Shown piece after piece: positions 41,541-51,400 of a stretch of DNA of 64,000 nt. Position numbers and translations under genes: made by a program. The stretch covers positions 1,922,001 to 1,986,000 of the forward strand of contig JADJTD010000001.1 in the NCBI GenBank assembly GCA_016711345.1. Reading direction: 5' to 3'. The DNA is from Chloracidobacterium sp. Lineage in GTDB: Bacteria; Acidobacteriota; Blastocatellia; Pyrinomonadales; Pyrinomonadaceae. The notes beneath the pieces were generated by a model. The model saw only the letters and a program-made list of their open reading frames with translations, did not search any database and was not told where the DNA came from. Every line of letters begins with the position of its first letter. Position 1 is the first letter of the stretch.

Positions 41541-44519
41541 CTAATCCAACAGCTCGACCTTTCCGTCAGTGACCGGACTCGCACCCGTATTAGTCCAGTT
41601 TCCCGAAACCTCGCCCATCAGCAATGCCGAATAATCTTCTCCTACAATACTGCCTACGACCGATGCATAAACTCTATTCACGGGCACAAACCTCCACGTT
41701 CCCGCAACACCAAACGGCGGTGTACCCGCGACGAGACGGGCGATCTGCGCCGCATCGAACGAAGACACGCTGCCGTTGTCGCTCACGTCCGCCACGATCA
41801 GCGCATTGCCGGTCAGGATGTTGCTGCCCGCAACGTGCTGTGCGATCCTCGCGGCGTCAAACGAAGTGATGCCGTTCACGCCGCCCGTCTTTGTCGGAGT
41901 GACTATATAAGTTCCCAAAAGAAATCCCGAAAGCAAATAATCACCGCTTGGAAAAATGGTAGTAGTAAAAATATTAGACGGCCCGGTAGCACTGACAGTC
42001 ACATTCGAGACAGGACGCGGCATCGGCGCACCGATCGCATTGCCGTACGTAATAGTTCCAGAGATCAAAGGTGTGTGAGTCGCTGTTGCGGTCGGTGTAG
42101 TAGTAGCAGTCTGTGTCGGAGTATTTGTATTTGTCGGCGTCGGTCCCGTCGCCGAATCGTAACGAGCGAAGCCTACCGACGCGTGACAACCAGCAGTAGT
42201 AAACGTTCCGCCGACGTATATATCGGTGCCGGAAACGGCGATGTCATCCACGCCCCCATTCGTGCCCATCCCAAGAGCCGACCAGTTTATTCCGTCCCAT
42301 TTTGCAACTCGGTTTACCGTTACGCCACCAGCAACAGTAAACGTGCCGCCAACGTATAAATCACTACCTGTCGCTTCGATAGCAAAGACGCCGCCATTTG
42401 TTCCTGATCCAAGAGATGACCAACTAACTCCGTCCCATTTCGCAATGCGGTTTGCGGGCGTGCCGCTCGCACTGCTAAACAGGCCTCCAGCGTACACATT
42501 ACTACCAGATACCGCGATTGCAAAAACTTCGTCACCTGATGATCCAACACCCGCCCCGAGGGCGGACCAATTGGAACCATTCCACCTTGCAATTCGATTT
42601 ACAGTCACTCCACCTGCCGTAGAAAAGTTTCCGCCTACATAAATGTCGTTGCCGGATACTGCAATGGCTTGAACGACGCCGATTACTCCAGAACCCATTG
42701 CAGACCAACTCGTTCCATCCCATTTCGCAATACCATTCATTGTCGTTCCCCCAGCAGCGCTAAAGGCGCCCCCGGCGTACAAGTCATTACCGGACATGGT
42801 AAGGGCAAGTACATTCTCATTTGTTCCGGTTCCCAAAGCGGACCAACTCATACCATCCCATTTCGCAATATGATTCACCGTGACTCCGCCTGCGGTGGTG
42901 AAATAGCCCCCGGCGTAAATGTTGCTACCGGATATAGCAAGAGCAACAACAAAATCGTTTGTGCCCGTTCCAAGAGATGTCCAACTCGTTCCATTCCACT
43001 TTGCGATGTAGTTCGCGGTCACGCCGCCCACGCTTTGGAAAGCTCCTCCAATGTAAACATCGTTGCCGGAAACTGCTACCGCTCCGACTGAGTTGTCTGG
43101 CCCCAACCCTAGAGAAGTCCATGTTGTCCCGTTCCACTTTGCGATATTATTCACGGTCATCGTGAAATCGTTCATGTTGCGAATCAAACCTCCTGCATAC
43201 AAATCATTACCCGATGTTGCAAGGGCACTTACAACTCCAGCTGGCGTTCCGGATCCAAACGCCGACCAGTTTGTCCCATCCCATTTAGCGATACGATTTA
43301 CTGTCACTCCTCCCGCCATCACAAAACGACCGCCCACGTACAAAGCGCCTCCTGACATCGCCAACGAATTGACAGGACCATTGCCAATGCCTCCACTCGT
43401 TCCTGATCCGAGCGCTGACCAACTTATTCCATCCCATTTTGCAATATGGTTTACGGTTATGCCTCCCGCAGTAATGAACTCACCACCTACGTACAGGTCT
43501 TTGCCGGACACGGCAAAAGCGTTGACTGAGCCATCTGTTCCCGAACCGACGGCGGACCAGTTGCTTCCATCCCATTTTGCTATTCGGCTGGCTGGCACTC
43601 CACCGGCCGTTGTGAATTCGCCCCCAACGAACAGATCGCTACCGGATACAGCAAGCGCAAACACACGGCCAAAACTCCCGCCACTTGTACCCGTTCCAAG
43701 AGCCGACCAGCTAGTCCCGTCCCATTTTGCAACGTTGTTTAGTGTGGTTCCGTCTGCGCTAGTAAACCGCCCGCCTACGTACACGTCACTGCCTGATATT
43801 GCCATCGCAAGAACACTTACGCCTGTTAGCCCCGAACCGAGTGCCGACCAATTTGCACCGTCCCATTTTGCAATTCGGTTCACCGTTACACCGCCTGCGG
43901 TTGTGAATTCCCCCCCAACGTATAGATCGGTACCAAATACAGCAAGCGCATAGACAGTGCCATTAGTACCCGAGATTCCCGATCCGAGAGCTGACCAAGT
44001 AGTTCCATCCCATTTTGCGACGCGGTTCACATCTAATCCACCCGCTTTACTGAATAGTCCACCGATGTAGAGACTGCTTCCTGAGACAGCTAACGCATTG
44101 ATAGACAGATCGGTGCCAGGAAATGCAAAACGATCGTCCCATCCATCAATGCAACTGGCCGATGGAGATAAAGTCGAACTTTCGGAGACAAACCGCGGCT
44201 CGCCATTTGGGCCGTATGACATCTGAAAGCCTTTCGGGTCAAAGCTGCCGACAGAGCCTTTTTTGATCGTGCCGTCAATATTCAAAATACCCGAAAGCGG
44301 TGCAGCGGTATTCCCACTAGATTCGTCACCGGATTTGCCGGATTCGCGGACTGTTTTGAGATTTGCCTGTCCACTGTTCTTGTCGGCATTTACAACTCGT
44401 TCTCCAATTTGAGAAAGCGCAAGGATTCCTAAAAGCAATACTAAGGTGCCAACAAAGAATGACCGGACATGAAGCCGTCGGATGAGAACTCCGTGAAGTG
44501 AGGGATAAACTTTATTCAT
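41541..44519 (-). CDS. Giant secreted protein of 14 propeller-like repeats with dockerin-like end
   Basis: 992 residues from the ATG at 44519, which has an AGGCGA ribosome site; a start at 44555 is less likely. Signal peptide at about 17-45. Residues about 135-770 are 14 repeats of about 43 residues of the form AVSGSDLYVGGEFTTAGG...VNRIAKWDGTNWSALGSG. The count would suit two seven-bladed beta-propellers. A Thr/Pro linker follows, then the shared C-terminal beta segment and SFDAARIAQHVAG / SFDAAQIARLVAG dockerin-like repeats. Unlike its two relatives it stops there, at GEVSGNWTNTG plus 14 residues, without the cohesin-like domain. Confidence 0.85.
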   Translation of the reverse strand: MNKVYPSLHGVLIRRLHVRSFFVGTLVLLLGILALSQIGERVVNADKNSGQANLKTVRESGKSGDESSGNTAAPLSGILNIDGTIKKGSVGSFDPKGFQMSYGPNGEPRFVSESSTLSPSASCIDGWDDRFAFPGTDLSINALAVSGSSLYIGGLFSKAGGLDVNRVAKWDGTTWSALGSGISGTNGTVYALAVFGTDLYVGGEFTTAGGVTVNRIAKWDGANWSALGSGLTGVSVLAMAISGSDVYVGGRFTSADGTTLNNVAKWDGTSWSALGTGTSGGSFGRVFALAVSGSDLFVGGEFTTAGGVPASRIAKWDGSNWSAVGSGTDGSVNAFAVSGKDLYVGGEFITAGGITVNHIAKWDGISWSALGSGTSGGIGNGPVNSLAMSGGALYVGGRFVMAGGVTVNRIAKWDGTNWSAFGSGTPAGVVSALATSGNDLYAGGLIRNMNDFTMTVNNIAKWNGTTWTSLGLGPDNSVGAVAVSGNDVYIGGAFQSVGGVTANYIAKWNGTSWTSLGTGTNDFVVALAISGSNIYAGGYFTTAGGVTVNHIAKWDGMSWSALGTGTNENVLALTMSGNDLYAGGAFSAAGGTTMNGIAKWDGTSWSAMGSGVIGVVQAIAVSGNDIYVGGNFSTAGGVTVNRIARWNGSNWSALGAGVGSSGDEVFAIAVSGSNVYAGGLFSSASGTPANRIAKWDGVSWSSLGSGTNGGVFAIEATGSDLYVGGTFTVAGGVTVNRVAKWDGINWSALGMGTNGGVDDIAVSGTDIYVGGTFTTAGCHASVGFARYDSATGPTPTNTNTPTQTATTTPTATATHTPLISGTITYGNAIGAPMPRPVSNVTVSATGPSNIFTTTIFPSGDYLLSGFLLGTYIVTPTKTGGVNGITSFDAARIAQHVAGSNILTGNALIVADVSDNGSVSSFDAAQIARLVAGTPPFGVAGTWRFVPVNRVYASVVGSIVGEDYSALLMGEVSGNWTNTGASPVTDGKVELLD

Positions 44520-45098
44520 AAGATTCGCCTGTAAATAAAAGATTTCCGCTAGCATACGCCTGAAAAGTAACTATTTCAATCTAAAATGGCAGTTCAGACC
44601 GCCTCCACGAAACTATTTGCAAAGTAGGATTTGTTGCACAGACAATAAATTGAACGTCTTGTGCAATTTTTCGTATAATGGGCTGTGATCTGTATTTATG
44701 AGCGGATCGGGATATTTGATAGACAGTAATTTTGCCTCGAATCAGTTAGGCGGCAGCGGAAGCTGTAACAATCTGTGCTACAAAATGCGCAGTTTGTCAT
44801 AACCTGTCATACAAACGGCGCTTCGGGAAAATTTTAGATACACGGCCAGAGCGATCTTGTAAGCCCAATGTTTACTGAGTTTAAGATGTGAAAGAACTTT
44901 GCTATTCGTCACAATTTGGACGAAAAAACTTTTTTCAAAAAATCGTGGAACGCGGTCAAAAACAAGCAATAACCATATTGTTTACAACATTTACAGCGTT
45001 CCACGGAGAACTGGAACGCTCTGGAACGATTGGAACGGCGTTTTGCGTGAAAAAAAAACGGTGGGACAGTGGGACACGGGACAGTTGGGGACAGACTA
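44520..45098. other. Intergenic stretch without a convincing gene
   Basis: 579 bases between the Omp85 stop and the propeller-protein start. Open frames here are short, lack ribosome sites and have no family-like pattern. Near 45011-45036 GGAACG occurs three times at 9-10-base spacing, with further TTCC/GGAAC half-sites just before. At 45061-45095 GTGGGACA-type units are repeated four times. It should contain the promoter of the gene at 44519. Confidence 0.5.
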
Positions 45099-48000
45099 TC
45101 AGAACGCTTGCGAGAATCGGAAGTGAATATGGCCTTGGCGGAGTCGGTAGATGGCGTTGCCGCCGGCCGCTTGTGGGATCAGGAATTCCGGCGGATTAAG
45201 AAGGTATCCGTAATCGACGCCAAACTCGCCGCCGACGGGCGTTTTTAGCCGCAATCCAAGTCCAACCGAATGCGTCCAGACTGCAAGTTGGTTTTGCGCC
45301 GCTACATCGTTCGGTGCAGCGGATGGGCGCTTGAAAATGTCGCCAGCCTTGCGAAATACGTTGCCTGCGTCATAGAACGGCACGGCACGGACCGATTTTG
45401 AAAGCGGAATACGAGCTTCCAGATTCATTACGGCGAGGCCGTTGCCGCCAAATGGAACAGTGAACGGGTCGAGAAATACCTGTGTCCCATTGCTGTCGAT
45501 AAACGTGCCTTGTGGAATGATGACGACACGCGGACCGGCCTCTTCAAAATCGAAACCGCGCAGCGTGTTCGATCCACCGCCGTAAAATCGCTCACTGATC
45601 GGCAGCAGACCGTTGAGCGATGGAAATTGAGCACTGTTAAACCGGTCGCCGCCGGAGAAAACATGGCCGAGTCCGATGATGCCGCGTGCGGCCAGCGTTG
45701 TGTTTCTCAATGACGGAAAGGTGTAGTAGTAGTTTGCCGTGGCTTGAAATTTTTGAAAACCGATATTCGCACCGATCGCGGGAAACGAGACATTATAGTC
45801 TGCGGTTATGTATTCCCCCTTTGTGGGGTCACCAGCATTATAGCGGCAAGGTTCAGAAGGTTCGCCCTTCGCTATGAGGTCGAGAAGCGAGTATTTCACC
45901 GAACAATTTTGCCGCGTATCGCGAACAAACGTAGCGCCGAGCCCGGAAATGCGGACCCGTTGATCCGGCCGCAGAAGTTCTTTGATAAGCAGGCTTTCAA
46001 ATTTGAAAAGCCGCACATCCTCGAACCGGTACCTGAGGAAGAAGAGGCTGCGATTCTTTCGACTGATGGTGCGGCTGGTTTCTGCCGAGACCGCAAACCG
46101 GTTAATCGTCGGGTCTCCCGCCGGCATTCCAAAATCATCTATCGGATTGCCTTTCTCATCTACCCGTTGAACGATGCCGAAGGTCCCGCGATCAAAAGCC
46201 GAGCGAAAGAAGCGTGTAACGGTCGAATCACGCTGGTACAAGGCGCTGATCGTAAGCGGTGCAAAGCGCTTGCCTTTGTCACGCATGAACCTCGGATGGA
46301 CGAAGTCGAACTGCACCAATTGCTGGCGTTGGCTGACACGCACACGTGCTCCGCCCTGCCAGAGATTTCCAAGTAGATTGATGTGCCGGATGTCAAAAAA
46401 GCCGTCGAGTCCAAGATCGGTCGAGAATCCACCGCCGTATGTCATCAGTCGCGGCGGTTGTTCCTCAAGGTTGACAATGATATCGGTCAAACGGGTTCCG
46501 TTTGGTCCGTCGCCTGCCGGTTGCGGTTTGATCTCAACTCGAGAAAAAGCGTCTGTTCCATACAGATTCTGTTCACTGGTATATATCTCAGCGGCACGTA
46601 ACAGATCGTCCGAACGCAACGTCAATGCCTTCAGCACGGCTTCGGTTTTTGTGTTTTCATTGCCGTTTATGAGAATACGCCGGATAACGACCTTCTTGCC
46701 TTCGGCATCGACGCTGAACTCGATCTTTACGTTCTCTTTATCCGCATCGGCGGGTAGCTCGATCATTTTTGAGGTAATGCGGGCATCGTAATAACCGAGG
46801 TTAGAGTAGTATTCGCGAAGTTTTTGAACGGCATTCCGTTCCCTAGCTCGAGAGTAATTTCTGGCGGTGATGGATGGCAGTTGAGCGAGCAGGTCGTCAG
46901 TTGGAATCGCAGCATTTCCGCTGATGCTGACATCGCTGACCACGGTCGGCAGGCCTTCATCGATCACGAATGTGATTATCAGGTCGTCGCCGTTCAGCGA
47001 TACACCCTGATTGACGCGTACCTCGGCATCACGGTAACCAAGTTCCGACATCAGAGATCTTATAGTCGCAGCGTCTTGTTCGAGGATCGTGGCACTCGTA
47101 TATCCGTTGCCGTAGCCAAGGACCGGAATCACGCCGAGAATATTTGCTACTTGTGATGTCAGAACGGTCTGCACATCTTCGATGGTCAATTTGTCCGTGC
47201 CCTTGATCAGGATCTTTGTCAGCGTAAGTTTGCGGTTTGGATCGACGCCGTATTTTACCTGTATTTCGCGACCCGTCAGTTCGGCACCACCCAGGAATCT
47301 GCACAAAGTGTCCGAATCGTTTGGAAGCGGTGTATTCTCATCGTCCGCCAGCGTCGGTGTCGAAGAGCACGCGGGAGTTACCTCGGCAAAGAAGTAGCCT
47401 TTTTCTTGATAGTAATTTTCGAGACGGAGTTTACCTTCAATTATAGAGGCATAATCGAGTGTTCCTTCCCGTTTAATAGGAAGCAGTGAAATTTGAGTGC
47501 CGCCGGTGATCTTTTTCTTTTCGGGTGTTTCGATAACGACATCAACTATCGGTCCGACCTTGCCCGCTAGGACGATAAGTATCGTGTTTGTATCGCCGTC
47601 ATACGTAACCTTTGGATCGTCGAGCTGCGGAGCAAGAAATTTGTCTTTTTTCAGAAAGTTGCGGACCTTTACTACATCACCTAGCATACGTTCGCGCGAA
47701 TATTCTTCGCCCTTACGCAGTTTCAAAAGCTCCGGCGGCAGAGTCTTGTTGTACCCCTCGATATTGACAACAAAATCGCTCACAGTCGCCTGAGCGTTTG
47801 GTGTTACCTTGAATGTAACGCCAACATCAGCCTGATTTTGCAGCGGCCGACGCTCATATGTAACTTCCGATCTGTAAAATCCTTTTTCGCGCAGGTAAGC
47901 AAGAATCTCATCGGCGCTGTTGCGAAGGGTTTGCTCGGTAACGGCCGAGCCGGGAGTTATCAAGTTAAGCTTAAAGAGCAGATCTTGCTCCGTGATAGGA

Positions 48001-48410
48001 TCGCCAACTGTTTTATCAACAACTATTGATACCTTTTGAGCCTGTGCTTTTCGCTTTATATTAAAAACTAGATCGACATTTCCGGCAGCGTCGAGCGAGG
48101 CTGAGACACTAACCGTTTCAATCTTTTTGGTTTTGTATAAGGCGTCGATCGCGTCTCTGATCCGAGGCGCCGAATAAGTCGAACCAACCTGCTCGCGAGC
48201 CGTCAGCTTGTACTCTTCTAAAAGCTGAGTGTTGCTGTCAGTTTCGCCGAAGCTTATATTGATGTTGCCTATCGGACGTTTTTCATATTTATTTTGTCCA
48301 AACGAAGTGGTTGCCGATGACAATACAATAATAAAGAACGTAGCCACGCACAAAAGCGCGGATGCATGGGATCGCAGTGTTCTCGCCGGTTTATCGCTTC
48401 TCGTTTGCAT
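45099..48410 (-). CDS. Omp85-family outer-membrane protein (BamA/TamA-like)
   Basis: 1103 residues with a signal peptide (about 15-39, ending SFGQ). Residues about 45-700 are a long row of POTRA-like units (for example LTLTKILIKGTDKLTIEDVQT and VVIRRILINGNENTKTEAVLKAL), and about 730-1103 the 16-strand barrel of the D15/Omp85 family, with FYGGGSNTLRGFDFEEAGPR as the conserved loop-6 motif and a C-terminal Phe. Longer than BamA (about 800) or TamA (about 580), so it has extra POTRA domains. It lies 13 bases after the tamB-like gene, so the two act together in outer-membrane protein insertion. TamA is the likelier counterpart by context; the main BamA may be elsewhere. Confidence 0.9.
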   Translation of the reverse strand: MQTRSDKPARTLRSHASALLCVATFFIIVLSSATTSFGQNKYEKRPIGNINISFGETDSNTQLLEEYKLTAREQVGSTYSAPRIRDAIDALYKTKKIETVSVSASLDAAGNVDLVFNIKRKAQAQKVSIVVDKTVGDPITEQDLLFKLNLITPGSAVTEQTLRNSADEILAYLREKGFYRSEVTYERRPLQNQADVGVTFKVTPNAQATVSDFVVNIEGYNKTLPPELLKLRKGEEYSRERMLGDVVKVRNFLKKDKFLAPQLDDPKVTYDGDTNTILIVLAGKVGPIVDVVIETPEKKKITGGTQISLLPIKREGTLDYASIIEGKLRLENYYQEKGYFFAEVTPACSSTPTLADDENTPLPNDSDTLCRFLGGAELTGREIQVKYGVDPNRKLTLTKILIKGTDKLTIEDVQTVLTSQVANILGVIPVLGYGNGYTSATILEQDAATIRSLMSELGYRDAEVRVNQGVSLNGDDLIITFVIDEGLPTVVSDVSISGNAAIPTDDLLAQLPSITARNYSRARERNAVQKLREYYSNLGYYDARITSKMIELPADADKENVKIEFSVDAEGKKVVIRRILINGNENTKTEAVLKALTLRSDDLLRAAEIYTSEQNLYGTDAFSRVEIKPQPAGDGPNGTRLTDIIVNLEEQPPRLMTYGGGFSTDLGLDGFFDIRHINLLGNLWQGGARVRVSQRQQLVQFDFVHPRFMRDKGKRFAPLTISALYQRDSTVTRFFRSAFDRGTFGIVQRVDEKGNPIDDFGMPAGDPTINRFAVSAETSRTISRKNRSLFFLRYRFEDVRLFKFESLLIKELLRPDQRVRISGLGATFVRDTRQNCSVKYSLLDLIAKGEPSEPCRYNAGDPTKGEYITADYNVSFPAIGANIGFQKFQATANYYYTFPSLRNTTLAARGIIGLGHVFSGGDRFNSAQFPSLNGLLPISERFYGGGSNTLRGFDFEEAGPRVVIIPQGTFIDSNGTQVFLDPFTVPFGGNGLAVMNLEARIPLSKSVRAVPFYDAGNVFRKAGDIFKRPSAAPNDVAAQNQLAVWTHSVGLGLRLKTPVGGEFGVDYGYLLNPPEFLIPQAAGGNAIYRLRQGHIHFRFSQAF

Positions 48411-48423
48411 TCAAAAATATGTC

Positions 48424-51400
48424 CTAAAATCTCCGGCGAAAACGAATTTCAAAACTAAAGTTGTCGCGCGTACGCGTAACGTTGCTCAATGCTCGCTGTT
48501 CGTATTGGGCTACTAATGACAGCTTGTTCGACACGCGATATTCGAGTGCGAGTATCTGATTTTGGTCCTGCGACAGGTTGGTTGCGTATGTGACCCTTAA
48601 ATTCTTATTTATCTGCCGCCCGACAGTTAGCCTTGCCGACGGATTTGCAATATTCTGCCCCGAAATGATCGGATCGATCTCAAACACATTCAAGCCAAAC
48701 AGCCTGTCGGTCGCTTTCCTCGCGGGATTGTTGATGATCGAATCCGTCAAAATTTCCGCAGCGGTATTGATTCCGGTCTGAGCAAACGTTGGCAGCCCGC
48801 CCGCGGTATTTGTCAGGCTTCCGGTCGTGATCAGCGATACAACATCGGCCTGAGGCAGTGCCGGGCTGGATCGTACTGTTGCTGAGAGCTGCTCGGAATC
48901 CTTGAGCGGCCCTGACAGATTGATATAGACCTGATAACCTGCGATCTCAGACTCAGCTTGAAGATTGATGACCGGTTCAACGGCGGTATCGGGCGGGAAC
49001 TCAAGAACACCGCGCTGCACTTCGTATCTTTCCTTTCTAAAAAAGATCGTGCCGCTATTCGCGGTTATGCGGCCCGAAATACGCGGTTCATTCGCGTCAC
49101 CCGTAAGAACGAGCGATACCGATGCCGTCAGGTCGGCGATGTTGTTCTTTACCACCAACGCGTCGCGGCCCTCGATCACCAGATCAAATCGCGGAACCGT
49201 CAACGAGCTGCCGCCTGAAGACAAAATCGGATCACGCCGTCCGCTTACCAGATTTGCAAGATCAATATCCTTTGAATAAATGCTGCGGCGAGCATAAACG
49301 CGGCCGCTGATAGTCAATTGCAAGTTCTGCACAGGATTATCGCGAACGCCGATGATCTCGAGTTGAGCATCGCCGGTCGTCATAAAATCCTTTGGCAGCG
49401 GAACGGTAACATTATTGCCGTCAAGCGAAAACCTAAATGTTTGAACCGACAAACCGTCAAGAATTCCTCCTCCGCTTCCGGTAAACTTTCCACCACCGAG
49501 GTATCCGGTTGCCTCTTCGACCTCGACCTGATTGGAGGTAAAGATCACTCGTGCCTTGAGACGTTCAATCGTAAAACGATCTGAGCCCATAAATGTCGCG
49601 ACCGAGCCGTTAACGATATTTGCCGTACCGGAAAGCCTCGCCGTCGCATTTGGCCCCGACAGCCTAACCGACGTATCCGCAAAACCGCTAAAGAAGGTAT
49701 CCTTCGTCAGCAAATTGAGCAGAGTAAGATTTACACGGCCATCGATCGATAGATTGTTGTTGCCGTTGTCGGTCAGTGCTTTGGTTCCGGCGATCGTCAT
49801 ATTCGATCCGCCGCCCGCAAACCGAGCGCTTTCAAAAATGATCTCACGCGGATTAAACCGGATAACAATAGGCTCCGCTGCGGCAAGCGGCGTTTCCTGT
49901 ATTTGCAAAGCAAGCTGCGAAAACTGTGCGGTGCCTGACAAATTTGCGGCTGTATAAATGCGTTTTCCTTTGTCGTCGAGTGCCGACAGATTTCCGCCAA
50001 ACTCGACACGTCCGGTTCCCGTTCCGGTGATAGGAAAATCTTTCAGCTGCTTTACGAAAGCGAGAAAAGGAGCAACAGGGCTTTGATTAAAATCTGTCGA
50101 AGCCATAAACGGCAAATTGTCATCGGCCAGATTTACCGAAGCATTTATCACTTGCGGCCGTCCGTCGAGATTTGCGGTCAGTTCGGCTGTCAACACTCGA
50201 TTCACCGTTTTTCCGTTGAAAGCAATGTTGCCGAGCGAGGTTTCATTGACGGCAACATTCGGTGCAATGCCGTTAAAATTGACGTCGTATGTCGAAGGGC
50301 GGTTGTATTCTCCTGTCGCCTTTGCCGTGAAATCCAGGTCGCCGCTGATGACAGGCAAACTTACGCTCTTTGGCAAAAGTGCAAGTACGAGCGGAAGCGG
50401 AACGCCCTTACCGTTGAGATCGGCAGCAAATGCTGACGATGCACGGTCAAAATTTCCGCTTGCGTTAAGCCGTCCGGCGCCGATCTGCATCTCGCCTGTC
50501 TGCAGTTCGATCCGCGTTCCGCTAAAGCCTGCTTTGACCTTCAAATTATCAAACGCCTGCCCCGCAATTACACCATTCGCCGCAGCAAGATCGATCAATC
50601 CTGTCGCCTGTTCAGGCAAGCCCGTGATATCGACGGTTCCCGATGTGTTGCCGTTCAAGTCGCGAATCCCTTCCGGCAGATCTATCGGCAATGCGGCAAG
50701 AAGATTGCCCGCATTTATATTTGTGAGTTCTGCTTTTACCGCTACGCTGTTCGTCTTTCCGGTTGGGATACTAACAGTAAATGACGCGTTTCCGCCGCTG
50801 CTTTCCCGCAGTTTACCGTTTCGCAGTTCAGTGCCGGATGGCGATACAAATATGTCGGTTGAGACAGACCCTATCTCGCGTCCGCGCAAAGCGATCGAAT
50901 CGAGCGAAGCCTTTCCATCGATCGTTGGATCGGATAAATTGCCCGTCAGCGATCCGTCAAACGTCAACTTTCCGCCGACCGCGACCTGCATCGAATCCAT
51001 CTGACGCTCAAACTCGGGCGACACACCTAGAACGCGAACAAGCCGTTCGATCTCCGAAGCATCAGCCGATCTCAGTGCAAGCGTTAGATCGGAATTCTGG
51101 TCCTTTAGATCAAAACGTCCGCTTGCGTTCAGGCTGCTGTTCGCCGATCTTAGGTCGGCTGTATCGATATTAAAAAGACCATTTGCCGCGTTAAGTCTTA
51201 CCTGCCCGCTGATCGGTATCAGGCCGCTGTCTGCTGTTCCTGCGTTTGCGGTGATGCCTGCATTTACGGTTCCGCTCGCCGTGCGAAAGTTCGTTCCGCT
51301 GAATGTGAGATCAATGTTCCCGGTCGTCTCGCCCTCAATAGGAATAATGCGTCCGCTTTGCAGTGCGAGAAGTTTTGAAATATCTAGGTTGGCAAAATCG

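Noticed and set aside
43063..43953. 296-residue rightward frame opposite the propeller protein
   Set aside because: Pro-rich mirror of the WDG repeats; it follows the repeat period of the other strand.
50117..51004. 295-residue rightward frame opposite tamB
   Set aside because: Antisense to a well-supported TamB protein; no family pattern and no ribosome site.
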